A stretch of 64,000 nucleotides of DNA from Harmonia axyridis (lineage: Eukaryota > Arthropoda > Insecta > Coleoptera > Coccinellidae), in NCBI RefSeq assembly GCF_914767665.1, contig NC_059506.1, forward strand, positions 18,391,825-18,455,824, read 5' to 3'. The stretch's first letter is position 1, and each line of letters starts with the position of its first letter. The notes under the pieces are model-generated. The model had not been told where the DNA came from, searched no databases, and saw only the letters and a list, made by a program, of their open reading frames with translations. Shown here one piece after another: positions 34,413 through 47,900 of this stretch. The translations under genes were made by a program, and so were the position numbers.

Positions 34413-34617
34413 TACTAGCTTTCCGGTAGCGGCTTCGCCCGCTGCAGTTTTTTCCCAGGATAAATATTTTTTCCCGGAATAAAAATTATCCTGTAGCCTT
34501 CCTCTATAAATGGACTATCCAACAAAAAAAGAATTTTTCAAATCGGACCAGTAGTTCCTGAGATTAGCGCGTTTAAACAAACAAACAAACTCTTCCGCTT
34601 TATAATATTAGTATAGA
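34413..34617 (+). mobile_element. RTE-type LINE 3' end in the hAT intron
   Basis: Begins CTAGCTTTCCGGTAGCGGCT and ends with TTATAATATTAGTATAGAT; it includes TCAAATCGGACCAGTAGTTC, a 3' segment widespread in insect RTE elements. GATTTATT occurs on both sides, a likely target duplication. It sits in the transposase intron. Confidence 0.65.
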
Positions 34618-35507
34618 TTTATTTATCCACTGTTAACGTTTCCCTACCTACTTATTTCATTTCTCTTTTCTGCCTTTAAATTTTAATTTCCTTAAAACAA
34701 CAACAACAACATCAACTTACAACTTTTTCAAACGCCGACCATGTCTTTTTCACGTATTATTCGTTTTAACGGCAGTAAGAAAGTTTTCAAATCGTGAAAT
34801 AGATATGACGGGCAGGTCTCAAATCACGAATCCTCATTTTGACGTAGATATCGTGTAAACGAGTTGTTAAATTAATTCAAGATTTTATTTACTTGCTTTC
34901 TTTCCTTCTCCTCCTCTTGAAATCTTGCTACTACACAGCAAACAATTGGCTAGTTTATTATTTTCACTACAAATCTCGTAATATTCCCATATAGCCGATT
35001 TTTTATTAATTGGTGTCATTTTTTAAAGAACAAACAATTGAATTTATTGGTCTGACTTATTAAAGTTATTTATATTAATCTGACAATGCGTGCCGTGACG
35101 TGATTCACTCGCAACTGAAACTATCAAATAGCCTCACCCCGACCGCGCCGCGCACACTGGAGAGTGGAGACAGGTCGCAACCTGTCGCATTATTTACTCG
35201 CTCGACTAGCATGGTACTTAGTGCCGAATATTCGGCGGCCGAATATTCGGCGCTTCGGCCGACAGCGTTGCCGAATATTCGGTATTCGGCCAAACCACTA
35301 TTCGTGGCATCTCTAGTATATAGTTCGTAGTCTATCCTAAATAGTGTTTAATATCTTCAATCATAAAATAGCTACGATAAAATGTCTGTCAATGATGGCC
35401 AATGGCGATACACAGACATTCTATAGACCTTGACAGACACCGGATAACGCGTTTCCCCACTCTTCAACCCAAGTTACGAGGCAACCTGTGTAATCTACAG
35501 ACACCTT

Positions 35508-35595
35508 GGCTCGCACCATAGTATAAGGAATCCTCGCACACACAATCGGCTAACTCGATTGTGATTGGCTACACTAAACTTCCATCTCTATCGAG
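35508..35595 (+). repeat. Dispersed repeat, right half
   Basis: Continues the repeat of 30206-30372: CTCGCACACACAATCGGCTA and ACTAAACTTCCATCTCT match 17125-17185. Confidence 0.7.
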
Positions 35596-35930
35596 CACTC
35601 ATTTTCTGTGGAAAATGAGATATTGATATTGACCAGTGGGTCTGATTTTGATGAAACTTGGAATGGGTTTTATTTTTGGTATTCATTCCCATTGGCAGAG
35701 TATTTTCAACTTCTGATCTCTTACCTATTTCTAAGAACATATAGCATATGAATATAATTGCAACCGTTTTGTGTTGAATAATATGATTTCTTTATAAGGA
35801 ATTTACATATTTTTGTCAGTGATATTTTAATGGGACAGGGAGCTCAGATTCTCAAATAATTCCATTTGTGGTCAAATTCAACAATCATTTTTACTGAACA
35901 AAAGTAACGTAAATATCAAGTCGTCATTTC
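35596..35930. other. 3' flank of the VWC-like gene
   Basis: AT-rich, no coding motif. It contains a fragment starting GTGGAAAATGAG that may be the tail of the dispersed repeat. Confidence 0.4.
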
Positions 35931-35934
35931 TTTA

Positions 35935-38900
35935 TTATTTGTTTTTTGGAAGCTCTAAGCATGTTATCAATGGTGGTAGAGAACATTCACATCTGACTCT
36001 CACTATCGTTGAGTATGGCCTAACACTTGCTTCAAAGCCATGCCCTAAAGGAACTTCCTTATCTCCAAAACTGCAAGTTAATTCTGAAAGTAAAATATTA
36101 CTTTGATTCGAATATTCTAGAAATCAACTTGAATACTTACGTGTCTTGGTATTTTCTACGATTTTTTCTATTTTTTGACCCTCGTCTGTAAAAATTATGG
36201 TAGTTACTGAATTGAATTCGATTTTATGGATGTAAATATAATTATTAATTTCATTCATGGAAATCAATGCCATATTGAAAAAATCGCCTGATAAAAACTG
36301 AATTTGTTGTGAATTTCTGGAATATTTTTTGTAATAATGAAGTACCTGCGTGAAGTGTCCTGGCGGATATGACAAATTGAATATTTTTACAATATAAGAG
36401 GAACCCAACATCACAAGAATATGCAGCCTACAAAACAGTCCGTAACAGTAACAATCAGTCAATAAGAAAGATCAAAGAAGATTACTGGGAAAAGTATGTT
36501 AAAGACATGGAACACGACCTATATGGAGTCCAAAGAAATATCTGGAGAACGTTGCGAAATCAGAAAAAGGAAATAACAGAATACGTTCAGATACCATCAA
36601 TAAAAAGTAGAAAATGGCATGAATACTTTAGTGAACTATACAGCCTGCAGGAGGAAAACTTGGGAGAGGCAGAACGAAAATGGCTCAATAGAAACACTGC
36701 AAAGCTGTCTTTAGATGCAGTGAGAGATTCCATAAGAAAACTGAAGACACGAAAATCTCCCGGGCCCGATGGAGTATATAATGAGTTTTTCAAACTCGGT
36801 GGCGAATCCATGGTAGTGCGCATACACGAGTTGTTTTCCCATGTGCTGGACACGAAGAAAATTCCAAAAGAGTGGAAAAACAGCTACACCATTCCAGTAC
36901 ACAAAAAGGGAGATAAGAAAACACCAGACAACTATCGGGGAATTTCTCTGCTCAATACTGTTCTTAAGCTTTTCACATCTGCAATAAGGAGTATAATGGA
37001 GGAGCTAATACCAATCTCGGAGGAACAGCAGGGGTTCAGAAAAAATCGGAGCACAACTGATGCTATCTTTATTGTCCGACAACTGGTGGAGAAATCCATT
37101 GAATTTGACTGTCCCCTATATATGTGCTTCGTCGATTTCACTAAGGCTTTTGACCGGGTACAAAGAAACGATGTGCTAAAAGTATTGGACGAACACCATG
37201 TCCCACACAATCTGATCGAGCTGATCTACGATATATATTCGGATACATCAATTGAAATAAAAACAGCAGATGGTTTCACAGAGCCTATCACCGCGAATAT
37301 GGGTATTCGACAGGGAGATTCGCTGAGCCCCTTCCTGTTTAGTCTGATAATGGACCGCATGATATACGCTCTGAGAGGGAAGAAGGGATTCAGCATAGGG
37401 AGCCACAATATAAACATCGTCTGCTATGCTGATGATACGCTTCTTTTGGCAGGTTGTGAGGATGACCTCCAGAGGCTGCTACATCTGTTCAATATTGCCA
37501 GCAAACAACACAACATGAAGATATCCAGTGACAAAACTAAATGCATGGTGATAAGTAAGGAACCTGTTCGATGTAAATTAGAACTAGAGGGTGTCGTCAT
37601 TCAGCAGACAATGAGCTTCAAATATCTCGGAGTTGAAATCACCAGTCACAGAGATCTCTATTCGGAAGTCCAACAGCAGGCCACTAAGGCGGCACAGATA
37701 ACTGGATATCTGAACACAATGGTGTGGCAGAACAAGTACATGCTCCAGGAAACAAAGGTGAGGCTTTACAAAGCAATGGTGCGCCCAATTATGACCTACG
37801 CCGTAGAAACCCGTGCGGAAACAGAAAGAACCAAACAAAAGCTCAGAACGATAGAAATGAGGATCCTGAGAAGAATTTCAGGGGTGACATTGAGGGATAG
37901 ACAGACCAACAAGTCAATAAGACAGAGAACTGGTGTACAGGATGTTGTCAAGTGGAGTAGACAGAGAAGGAGGGATTGGAGAGACCACGTTGATAGGATG
38001 GAGTCAGATAGAATAGCAAACATCTGCAAGAATGAACAACCCAGAGGAAGGAGAAAGCCGGGTAGACCACCGAAAAGATGGGCTCAAAGCTGGTTTTCCT
38101 CATCTGCAGAATAGACCAAGTTTGAATGGATGAATAAATAGAATAGACCAAGGCCAAGCAAACAGGGAACTCCCTAGCTAAAAGAAGAAGAAGAAGAAGA
38201 ATATTTTCAAAATTTGATTTTTTTTCGGCCGCTATGTACCTATCCTCTAGTCCAGTCTGTAGACTGAGGTGGACTTATGATTTTCTGCGTTCCGCAGTAC
38301 CTAACCATTATATTTTTTTTTTCCAAAAATTGAACAAAATAGTAATCTATATCTACCTACCTATTCGAGCGAACTAAAGTTAGGTTATCGCTAAAATATT
38401 GAGTTTGTTTATTCTGCTCGATTAATATGAGTTTTTGAATAAGGCTCAAAATTGTTGTTCACATCCAAATGCAAAATTCAATCTGTATTAAATTCGTTGT
38501 TTTGAAGTTATCAGAAAATTGAAATTTCGAACGACCACATCAGATTCAACCCATACCAACTTTAGCACTTGTTACATAGGTAACTAATAATTTTATCATA
38601 ATTGTTATCCCTCAAAATTTTCATTTCCACTCTTATAATATTTCACTCACCACAAACCCAAGTGGCTGGACAACAGAGGTCTTCAAGAAAATAAACAGCT
38701 GCACATTTACGTTGTAGTTTGTCCATGTTGAAAATCTGTTCTAGGCATCTTCTTTTTATGCAATGGGGTTGTTCGATTTTTCCTGAAAATCCCTCTTGAC
38801 AAAGACAAGTGTGGCAACTGTTTTCTGGTCGGAATGTTTTGCCTTCTTCATAAGATTTTCCGTTGTATGTGCAATTAGCTTTCACTGGACCTGAATATAT

Positions 38901-41900
38901 TATAATCAAAATTAATTTTATGGTAGAATAATGAATTATTCATTCAAAGGCACTGGGTGGTTATTTAAAATTAATTCAATTCTCTAGTGATTAAAAACCT
39001 TGTTATTAAGTATTTAATGGATTTAGTCCTTACTTGATGGAAATTCATATTGATCTGGTAAAAATAAATAGAAGCATTTTTTAATTTGCGCAGATTTTAA
39101 TTATTTACTACAATTGTTTACTATATGAATTTATCGTTGCAATGATGAATTTCCAAAAAATCTGTTTGAAGATATTCAAAAGAGTGATTAAAAACCTTGT
39201 TATTAAGTATTTAATGGATTTAGTCCTTACTTGATGGAAATTCATATTGATCTGGTAAAAATAAATAGAAGCATTTTTTAATTTGCGCAGATTTTAATTA
39301 TTTACTACATTTGTTCACTATATGAATTTATCGTTGCAATGATGAATTTCCAAAAAATCTGTTTGAAGATATTCAAAAGAGGCGACTTATTTCCATCTGC
39401 TTGGAAAATCAACAAAATCTGTCTAGAATTGTACCTGTTTACCTCAAGTGATTCTAGTAGATTCAAATGGTGACTTTAATTTTCAGTATGTCTGTTAAAT
39501 TTATCAGAATATGGACATATTTATAATTCTAATTTCAAAATACTACATACCGAAAATAAAAGTCACCGTTTGAATCTACTAGAATCACTCGAGATTAACA
39601 GGTACAATTCCAGACAGGTTTTGTTGAATTCCCAAGCAGATGTAAATAAATCGCCTCTTTTGAACATCTTCGAATAGATTTTTTTGAAATTCCAAATTGC
39701 AATAAATTCATTTAGTTGTCTTTTTACACACCAAACATTAGGCACTTTCTCTTTCCAAATGTCCTCTGTCGCAAGTGTTTGCTTCAGTTTCTTCATTTTT
39801 TTGATACTAATTATAAAAAGAAAAAAAATTACACAAAATGGTAGCACAACTTCACTTGCAAAAACTCAATAATATACGAAATCGAAAACGGCAATCCAGG
39901 AATGAATAAATAAGGAATTTAGTGCATGGGATTGAACTGGGCCGGTTAACATAGTATAAGAAGGTTATTTCAGGCATAAATTTGGCTATTTAGATTCTAA
40001 CTTTGAGAAGGAAATTTCAATTGTATAATCATTGAAGATATATTATTCATTTTTGGCTAGTATAAGAAGTTATTTCGATTAACGTATATTGAAGAAACTA
40101 TCGCTAATAGAAAAAATTTGGCAGCGTTTTTGAGATCAGCACTTTGAAAATCAGTTATTGTATTTCCTTCACCATTTGTTTTTTAATTTTTTTGGCGTTT
40201 CTTATGAATTATCCGAAAAACCTAAAAAAGTTTTTTTTCCCGAATACTAGGTTATTCCTGAAAATAATAAACCGAAAGAGAAAACAATAAATAGAATGAA
40301 TAATCTTTACCACAGTCTACTACTGAACAACACTCAGTCAACGTATCTTTTAACCGGCAATTAACAGGTGTTTCTTCACTGCAGTCATCTTCCGCACAGT
40401 CGAATGTTCCACTGTAAAGAAAATTTCTTATTACATATTCAACCTACAAATTTATACTGTTAATTTTAAAACTATTCGATGTAGAATATTTATACATAAT
40501 TTAGGACTGTAATCAGGCACTAGGGTTGTTTTCAAAGAACTGTAAAGCGAATCTTTACATACAGTTACACGCACTTTTCACAGAAGTTCAGTTACACTAT
40601 TAGACAGTTGACAGAAACTATGAATCAGTTCACGCACTATAATACAATAACCGATTTGGGTACTTCCGATGTTTATTGGCGACTTTTAGACCACTGACTT
40701 ACTGACGCCTGTCCTGTTGGTTATTTACTAAACATGGCGACAAGGCCAATATATTTCATTACTCGTAAAGGTCAAAATTCATATTCAACAGAGTGTATTG
40801 GCATTATAAATATACATTATACAATATACAGGATACATTGTTTTTGGTTTCAGAATTATTAGATAGCTCCTACAATAATTGTTTATCTATAAGTTAGTTT
40901 TTTTTGGCTCTGCAGCCTTTCGGTAATGATATATGAATATGATACCTACTTATTACAATGATTATAATAAATAAATAAATAATAACTTCATTTACCCAAC
41001 AGGAAAGTTCCCAGTAACAGGGTAACAAATTACATCAACTTAAAGAAAATACATGTGAATTCCCTAAAAAACTAAACGAAATGGCAAGTACTCCAAAAAA
41101 AGATAGATATCAAGAAGTAAATAAAAAAAAAAACTTTAAATAAACAACTCCAATAGACTAATATTGTTAATATTTGTTAGCACAATCACAAAGCCTATAC
41201 ACTGGTGCCCGCTGGAGTATGTTGGTCCGAGGCGTGGGTAGACTAAATGTTGGAGAACTTCTGGCTGCCATCCTCGGGACGTGAATGTTCACCCGAGAGA
41301 GTAGAAATGGGCAGTCAATCCTTCCACCCAAGAGTTTTTGGGCGAATCTCGCGCACTGCTGAACCTGCCGCTCAAATAAGGTTGAAAGCCTCAGCTCTTC
41401 CATTATGCCGTAAAGATCAACACCACGCTCCGGATATATGCCTGTCTTCCTATAAACGACGTATTTCAGGAACTTCCTCTGAACTCGCTCAATGGGAGTA
41501 AGATGCGTTGCATAAATTGGGAACCAAATCATGTTAGCGTACTCCAACCTACTGAGAACAAGGGAAAAGTAGACATTTCTGAGAGCAGACAGATCGTCTA
41601 GCTCACGGAAGCTCCTGAACAGGAAACCCAAAGACCTACAGGCAGACGAACACAGATCCTCAACATGTGGAACAAAACTCAGCTCACTGTCAAACCAAAC
41701 TCCCAGGTCACGAAAGTGATCTCCAGCCGCAATAAAATCACCACCAATGTGATAATCGAAAGCTAGTGGCTGCGTCTTCCTGGTGAAAGTAACTTTAAAA
41801 CACTTCTTCAAATTTAAAATAAGTCCATTCCGCAAGCACCAACTTCGAACCAACTCCAAACTCGACTGAAGAAGTAATTGGTCATTAATATCATGTATTC

Positions 41901-44900
41901 TCATGAACAGCTTCAGATCATCAGCATAGGCTAGAGCCTCACAATTGAGAGAGCATAAAAGGTCATCAATGAAAATTATAAACAGCAACGGTCCGAGGTT
42001 AGATCCCTGAGGAACGCCAAACTTGAGCTCATACTCAAAAGATCTGAATCCATTGTAGAAAACGTAATTAGTTCTACCCTTCAAATAGGAACGAAGCAAC
42101 CTCACAAAGTCAGGCGCAAAACCAAGTGATGCTAGCTTGTTCAAAAGCAAATTATGGTCAACGGTGTCAAAGGCGCGTGAGAAATATGTATAGATCACAT
42201 CAACCTGACCTCCATCATCAAGGGACTCTGCTATGACCTGCGAAATTGTGGCTAGGTTAGTTACAGTCGACCTTTCCCGGACAAAACCATGCTGTGCTGA
42301 TGATAAACGCTGCTCAATATGGTGGTAAATGCTTGAATACAGAACCTCCTCATATACCTTGGCAAAGTTCGACAAAATATAAATATATATTATATGGTTT
42401 TGATGAACCAATAGAATCCGTGAATTTCACATAGTTACGGCGTATTGATAAGTGGATACTACTTGACGACGTGGTATAATCGTTTTGGTGTTTCGCCTCC
42501 TGCCATATTGTGATCATTTCCTTAGTAACATTCTTAGACGTTCGCCATAAAATGAAAGTCGAGCTCAGTGAAATGTCATTGAATTATCAAAATGCAGTGC
42601 TTTGATTATAGTTATTGAAATTAGTCGTCATATAATCGTAACGAATACCACTCCGTCTTAACTACTTCTTTTGTAGCTGTTATATTGGATACCGCATAGG
42701 GATAGGTGTTCATATGGTAGAGCATGCCTTCCTTCATCGGTTTTCTTGTTCGCTCTAGTCATGGTTATGGTTATTTGTTGACGGGATCACTAACGTAATG
42801 AGTTTTTTCGTGAAATTTTGAGGATATTCGGTTTGAGAAATTTTTAATATTCTCTATTCCGGAGATTTCATGAAGTTCTGTCATTCTAGTACTCGGAGAA
42901 TAATACTCTCTGTTGGTTTACTAAGCATCGGCAACAAACTGATTGGACTGTAACTGGAGGGAAAATTTTTTTCCTTTCTACTCTTGTGAATTGCAACCCC
43001 GAGCCGTTTTGCACATTCTCGGACAAGGTCTGGGCCTGCACCCTTGCACGCCAGCGAGAAGAATCCATTCAGGTCTCCTGCTGTGATACTTTTATTTCTT
43101 TCATTCCCTAATCCCTATGTTGTTGGACTTTTTTTTCGATTTGTTTCCCTATTAATCAATCTCCACATCTCTTTTTTTTATTGACAGTATCGTTGATCTT
43201 AATTTCATTTATGGTTTTTATCGAGTCAATAATTTCTTTTTTTCGATGAATTTTTTAAGGCTTCGTACATTTTCTTACTTGTTTGGTCTCTTTTGACTTG
43301 CATGATGGTTTTTGCTACATCTAGTTTGTTTTTAGGTCCTTTATTTTCCCAGTTACGTTGTTGTTTTTGCGTTCCGTGATTTTGGTTTTTACTTCAGGAA
43401 ATAATGCATGGAATATTTCGTAGAATCTATTGTGGAAAATATTGTATTGCTTTTCTTCTCCTTGATTTTTTTAATGAATTGTATTATATTATTTTCCCTA
43501 ATGTCTCTCGTTATTTTGAAGTTATCTTCTTTAGATATGGAGTAGGTAGAAGGGATCTTCAATACCTGAGCGTGATTGTCAGAAAAGTGCAGTGTTACTA
43601 ATAGCGTATCCGACTGGTTGCACCAGTTCGAATTAATTCGAGCTGATTATGTCATTTAGCTCTACAAAAATTCGAATTCATTAGCACTGGTGCTGCCAGT
43701 CGAATACGCTATAAATTGCAGCATTAACATTACTAAAAATATTGTCGATACAGGTTGAGCACGTTTTGCTTATTCTGAAAGAGATAAGAGATATATTGTG
43801 GGCTTAGAAAACCTCCTCTAATTGCTCTCTTTCTTTTAAGTATCGGAGGAAATTTACATTATAGTCAAATTTATAGTCTCCAACGAATAAAACATGCTCA
43901 TTGTCATATTTTCTCAACATACATCAAGTGCCAGACTAACAACAGATAAAAACGCTTGCGGGAGCGTTACCACAATTAGATTATCTTTTGGTATTCTGTT
44001 CTGATAGCAGTGATTTCAATTTCTCTTTCAATTGACAGGTTATTGATCTCGCGTACTTCCTTGAATGTCTTTTTTTATGACTGTGGCAACGCCATCATGT
44101 CGCGATGATTTTCGCGAGTATGAACTTGCCACCACATATTCACCCAAATTAATTCTCTCGAGATTGTCGTCATTCAACCAGTGTTCTTTGACACATCCCA
44201 AATAATCGACGAATGGTTCAATTTCATTCCCAAGTGATTGTATATTTATATTATATACTGTGAAACAAGTATGGTCTTCAGATTTGGTAGGGAACATTCT
44301 TTCTCCGAAAAATTTGAGGCGACGTAAAGTCACACCACTTGGCCAATTTTCACTTTTATAAAGATCTTCCATGAAGTCGAGATCTCCCCCTATGTTGCGT
44401 CAAGTGAATTTCCCGCAAACTTTACGGGCAGTTGAATATTCAGAGAGACGCATTTAGGTCGGAAAACCAACCCCAGCAGGTACAGCGAGGGCTAAAAATA
44501 GAACAAGAACATCCTTGACGCCACATTGGCGCTACATATGGTCATCCTGAAGTCACATCTAAGGGCAAGGAAAGAAGACGTGGACCAATCAGGGACCTGG
44601 ATTGCGTTTTGGTATGCAAAATCCAAAGCGACGCTCAACATCCCCAGGAAATTGTGGTACCATATTGAGTACGCTCGTAGCTGTTACCTTGTTAACACAT
44701 AACTTGTACAGCCAAATTCAATATATTACTTAAGAAATCCGGTGTTTCATTATCCCAATTTAATAGAATTAAAGTTGATCGATTCAACGAAAAACACCCT
44801 ATCTTAAAGGACATTCAAATGTTTGTTAATCTTCGTTAACAACTTCAGTGCCTTTCACTATTTCAACATCATAACTATTTTTAGTTCCTTTGACATAGTT

Positions 44901-47900
44901 GTTAGTTTTCTCCACCGCCAATTTATTTTTCTTGTTTGAAATAACAGCTGGTTTGTCATTGTTTACATTGTTTATCTCAACTTTCATATAATTCCTTTCA
45001 CCTGTTATATTAATCATCATCATTTCTTCTGAGACAAAATGTTCTTTATCTTTTCTAGATTTTTCTTGTATATTCTCGACGTTTTCGGACTCTATCGTGT
45101 ATCAATGGAGTCCTCAATTTGCACATTGAGGTTTGAGACAATGATCTTTCTCCCTAAAATATTTTCAGATCTCTACAACTTCCGATTATACCAGAAACAG
45201 ACTACTACTTCTTTTTTTCAAATGGCACACCCAGTATATTAGTGCATCATTAGATAGCTGACACGACTGACTGGTTCATATACATATATCCCTTTCTAAC
45301 ACATTCATTCTGAATAATAAAAGTTTATTCTTATCCTCCATTTTGGAGATAATTCTTTTGAAAAGTTGATTTTCATTAGAAAGTCTATTATTTTCTCGGG
45401 TCAGTTCTGCTATTATCCTCTCACCTGATTCGTTTAGCATACACCTAGTTGCATCAATGACTGTTCCCGTAGAGCTGTTAAGATCGTCCATCACTTTGTT
45501 TTTCAGGTTAGAATTTTCGCGAACTTAACATCACTTAATATGCGTTTCATCAATTTTCACTATAATACTTCAAGCAACCCCGATGCATAAGGGTTCCACA
45601 ATTCACACATTGCAACCCTGAATTGTGCGTATTCTTACATTTTTTATCGGAAGCGTGTTGGTGTCAGCCATGTTGTTTCGAATCCAGAAATATTGCATTT
45701 ATTTTTACTGCACTACACCTAATACAGGGTGATTCACCGGGATGGCCTATTAGAAGTTTATGGAAAACTAACCTTAATTTTGAGCTGAAAATTTGTATAT
45801 TGAGGTTTGAGACAATGATCTTTCCCCCTAAAATATTTTCAGACCTCTACAACTTCCGGTTATACCGGAAACAGACTACTACTTCCTTATTTCAACTGGC
45901 ACACCCAGTATATTATTGCATCATTAGATAGCTGCCACAACTTGGGTAAAAATTTAACGGATTATGAGTTATTGGGATTCTTATGAAAAAAAAGGTAGCG
46001 ATGAGGACTAACATTTTTTGAATATTTCGGCAGAAAAAGCTTTTCTCGGAAGTTTTTTTTCTTTTTCGATTCTGCATATACGTAGTTATAATATTGTTTG
46101 CGACTTGGACCAAACATGTACAGGGTGTTTATAAGAGGATCATGAACTTGGACAACTCAAATTCATCAAATCTCAAGATTTTCAAAATAGAACCTTTATT
46201 TTTTATTATTTCAGTCGATTCTACCTACAAAAATAGTGGGGGTTACTTAAGCAAACCCTTTACCTAAAATGAATACTTCGAGAGTTATCGAGGAAGAACT
46301 TTAAATGAGGAAAAACCGCTATTTATAACTGTGTGTAGTCTGCGATTTCCGAAAAACGCAGAAAGAAACTAAAATTGCTATCTAATGATGCAATAATATA
46401 CTGGGTGTGCCATTTGAAATAAAGAAGTAGTAGTCTGTTTCCGGTATAACCGGAGGTTGTAGAGATCTGAAAATATTTCAGGGAGAAAGACCATTGTCTC
46501 AAACCCCAATATGCAAATTTTCAGCTCAAAATTATGATTAGTTTTCCATAAACATCTAATAGGCCATTCCGGTGAATCACCTTGTATATGAGTAATTAAT
46601 ATTGTTCAAAATTTTTAGGTTTCAAATATTGTATACTTACTCGTCGTTACATGAACAGTGTGATCTACAGTAGACGTGAGTGCCATCGTCTTTAATCTCT
46701 TCACTAACTGACAATTTTTTTCCTTCGAAAATGCAGGAGTCCTTCGCACTCACGGTGCATTTGTAATATATAGGCTGGTTTGTGGTGTTATCTAAGTTTG
46801 CGAAACATTTCAGATCTTCGTAAAGAAATTTTCCTAAGGGATTTTGTGGATTTTCACCTGAAATCAAAGAAATTATTAGAAGTAGCATTTCCGAAGGTTA
46901 CTAAGAAGTGTACGGTCTTCTGACAGTACAATTCTATCTGGTAACAAGTCATGCGTATTTAGTCGCCGATTAAAGAACTGCTGAAAAAGGAGAGAGTTGA
47001 AATTCTATATTTGAAGAGGACTAAATGTTTAAGATGACAATGTTTAAACACTTGCTCGTCCGACAATTTATTCAAATCAAATATCTTGTGAAGGGAATGT
47101 TCTATGAGAAAAACACTTGAACTGTAACACCTGCATCTCAAAAACGAAGCGTTTGGGACCTCGTGTTATAGGACATTTTTCTTAAAATGATCGGATAAAT
47201 CTGTCATTTTCATTAGTACCTCCAATTTAGGAATACCGAGTAGATATAGTCAATTCAATACTGATGTCTTCACAAATAAATTGAATGAAACACAATAAAT
47301 TGTACAACACATCCCATATAATTTTTCTATGCGAATTGCTCAGTTCAGTGCTTTGATAACTAGGTATTGAAATTTTGTGACGAAAATGATACAAGAAACC
47401 GAAAACAACGGGTGAGTGTAAATTTACAGATGGCAAATAAGGAGCTGACAAAGCGGATAAATCAAGAAAATAAAAAACCTGGGACATAGATGTGCTCGTA
47501 TTGCAATAAAAGTACCTACTCATCATTGAAAGCGATAATAAACTCATAAACAGTAAAAGCGTCCGATTTTTTACTGCCGTGCGGATTTCAAAGAAGAGTA
47601 AAATGATTATTGTTCATTTCATGTAAAAATTTTCATGGCATTCCAAAGAAATATTCAAAATCAAAATATGTAATTATTTCACAATGTGACAGGTGTATTC
47701 CTTATTAAATGACTATGCACACTATCCTTATTTTTCTCCGTAGAATCCAATGCAATCATAATAAATAGGGTTCTATTTTGAAAACCGATCGTTATGATCA
47801 AATTTTGTTTAGAATTTTTGGCACACTATTTGAAACATCCTGTGATGACATTTCTGAAGTTCAAAAGATGCACGATATTCCTGCAGCATTCTACTTCGGA

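Larger units (their letters stand above)
30705..35019 (-). pseudogene. hAT transposase with BED finger, interrupted
   Basis: Exon 1 (35019-34893) starts MTPINKKSAIWEYYEIC and holds the first half of a BED finger (CLLC); the donor is GTAAAT. Exon 2 begins at 34305 and supplies TTSLKNHLKSKH, completing the Cys2-His2 BED ligands in phase. After RKLLWDINDPKSIKYHYL a frameshift occurs; then NEPLSLV is cut by a nested element at 34016-32226, and coding resumes as RVGFQRLMATAVPHYR to the stop at 30705. The long second part has SVTSDIWTCQHNNESFLSFT, VHDSGANM, DVSTRWNSTYYLMERL and the C-terminal dimerisation block YPNLSKFAKVYLSSPGSSVY with SERLFSEAG. It is thus a ZBED/hAT transposase, otherwise well preserved over 500 codons, inactivated by insertion and frameshift. 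Confidence 0.88.
30532..35315 (-). mobile_element. BED/hAT transposon, nested
   Basis: Ends TAGAGATGCCACGAAT and its inverse enclose ATTCGG-rich subterminal repeats (30540-30640 and 35220-35295). GTATAT flanks both ends directly (30526-30531, 35316-35321); hAT elements normally duplicate 8 bp, so the outermost bases may have diverged. It carries a two-exon transposase gene on the minus strand. Confidence 0.85.
30373..35507. mobile_element. Outer 5.1 kb inverted-repeat element with 9-bp flanking repeat
   Basis: Left end AAGGTTTATAGATTTAGACA... and right end, reversed, AAGGTGTCTGTAGATTACAC... share about 35 bp ending ...CTCGTAACTT. The flanks carry GGCTCGCAC at 30364-30372 and 35508-35516, a 9-bp duplication as made by Mutator-like elements. 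Inside, only ~160 and ~190 bp belong to it; the rest is a later hAT insertion. No transposase of its own is seen, so it was probably a short non-autonomous element. Confidence 0.5.

Noticed and set aside
36124..36462. 112-codon frame as one coding exon
   Set aside because: Only 36141-36185 fits the splice phases of the VWC-like gene (TTACAG acceptor, GTAAGT donor); upstream residues would be intron read-through and run into a LINE.
36587..38157. Minus-strand frames opposite the LINE RT
   Set aside because: Antisense shadows of a well-supported reverse transcriptase frame.
41167..45690. One full LINE made of all minus-strand pieces
   Set aside because: The 42860-43085 and 41167-42378 pieces both cover RT domain 0/1, so at least two elements are present.
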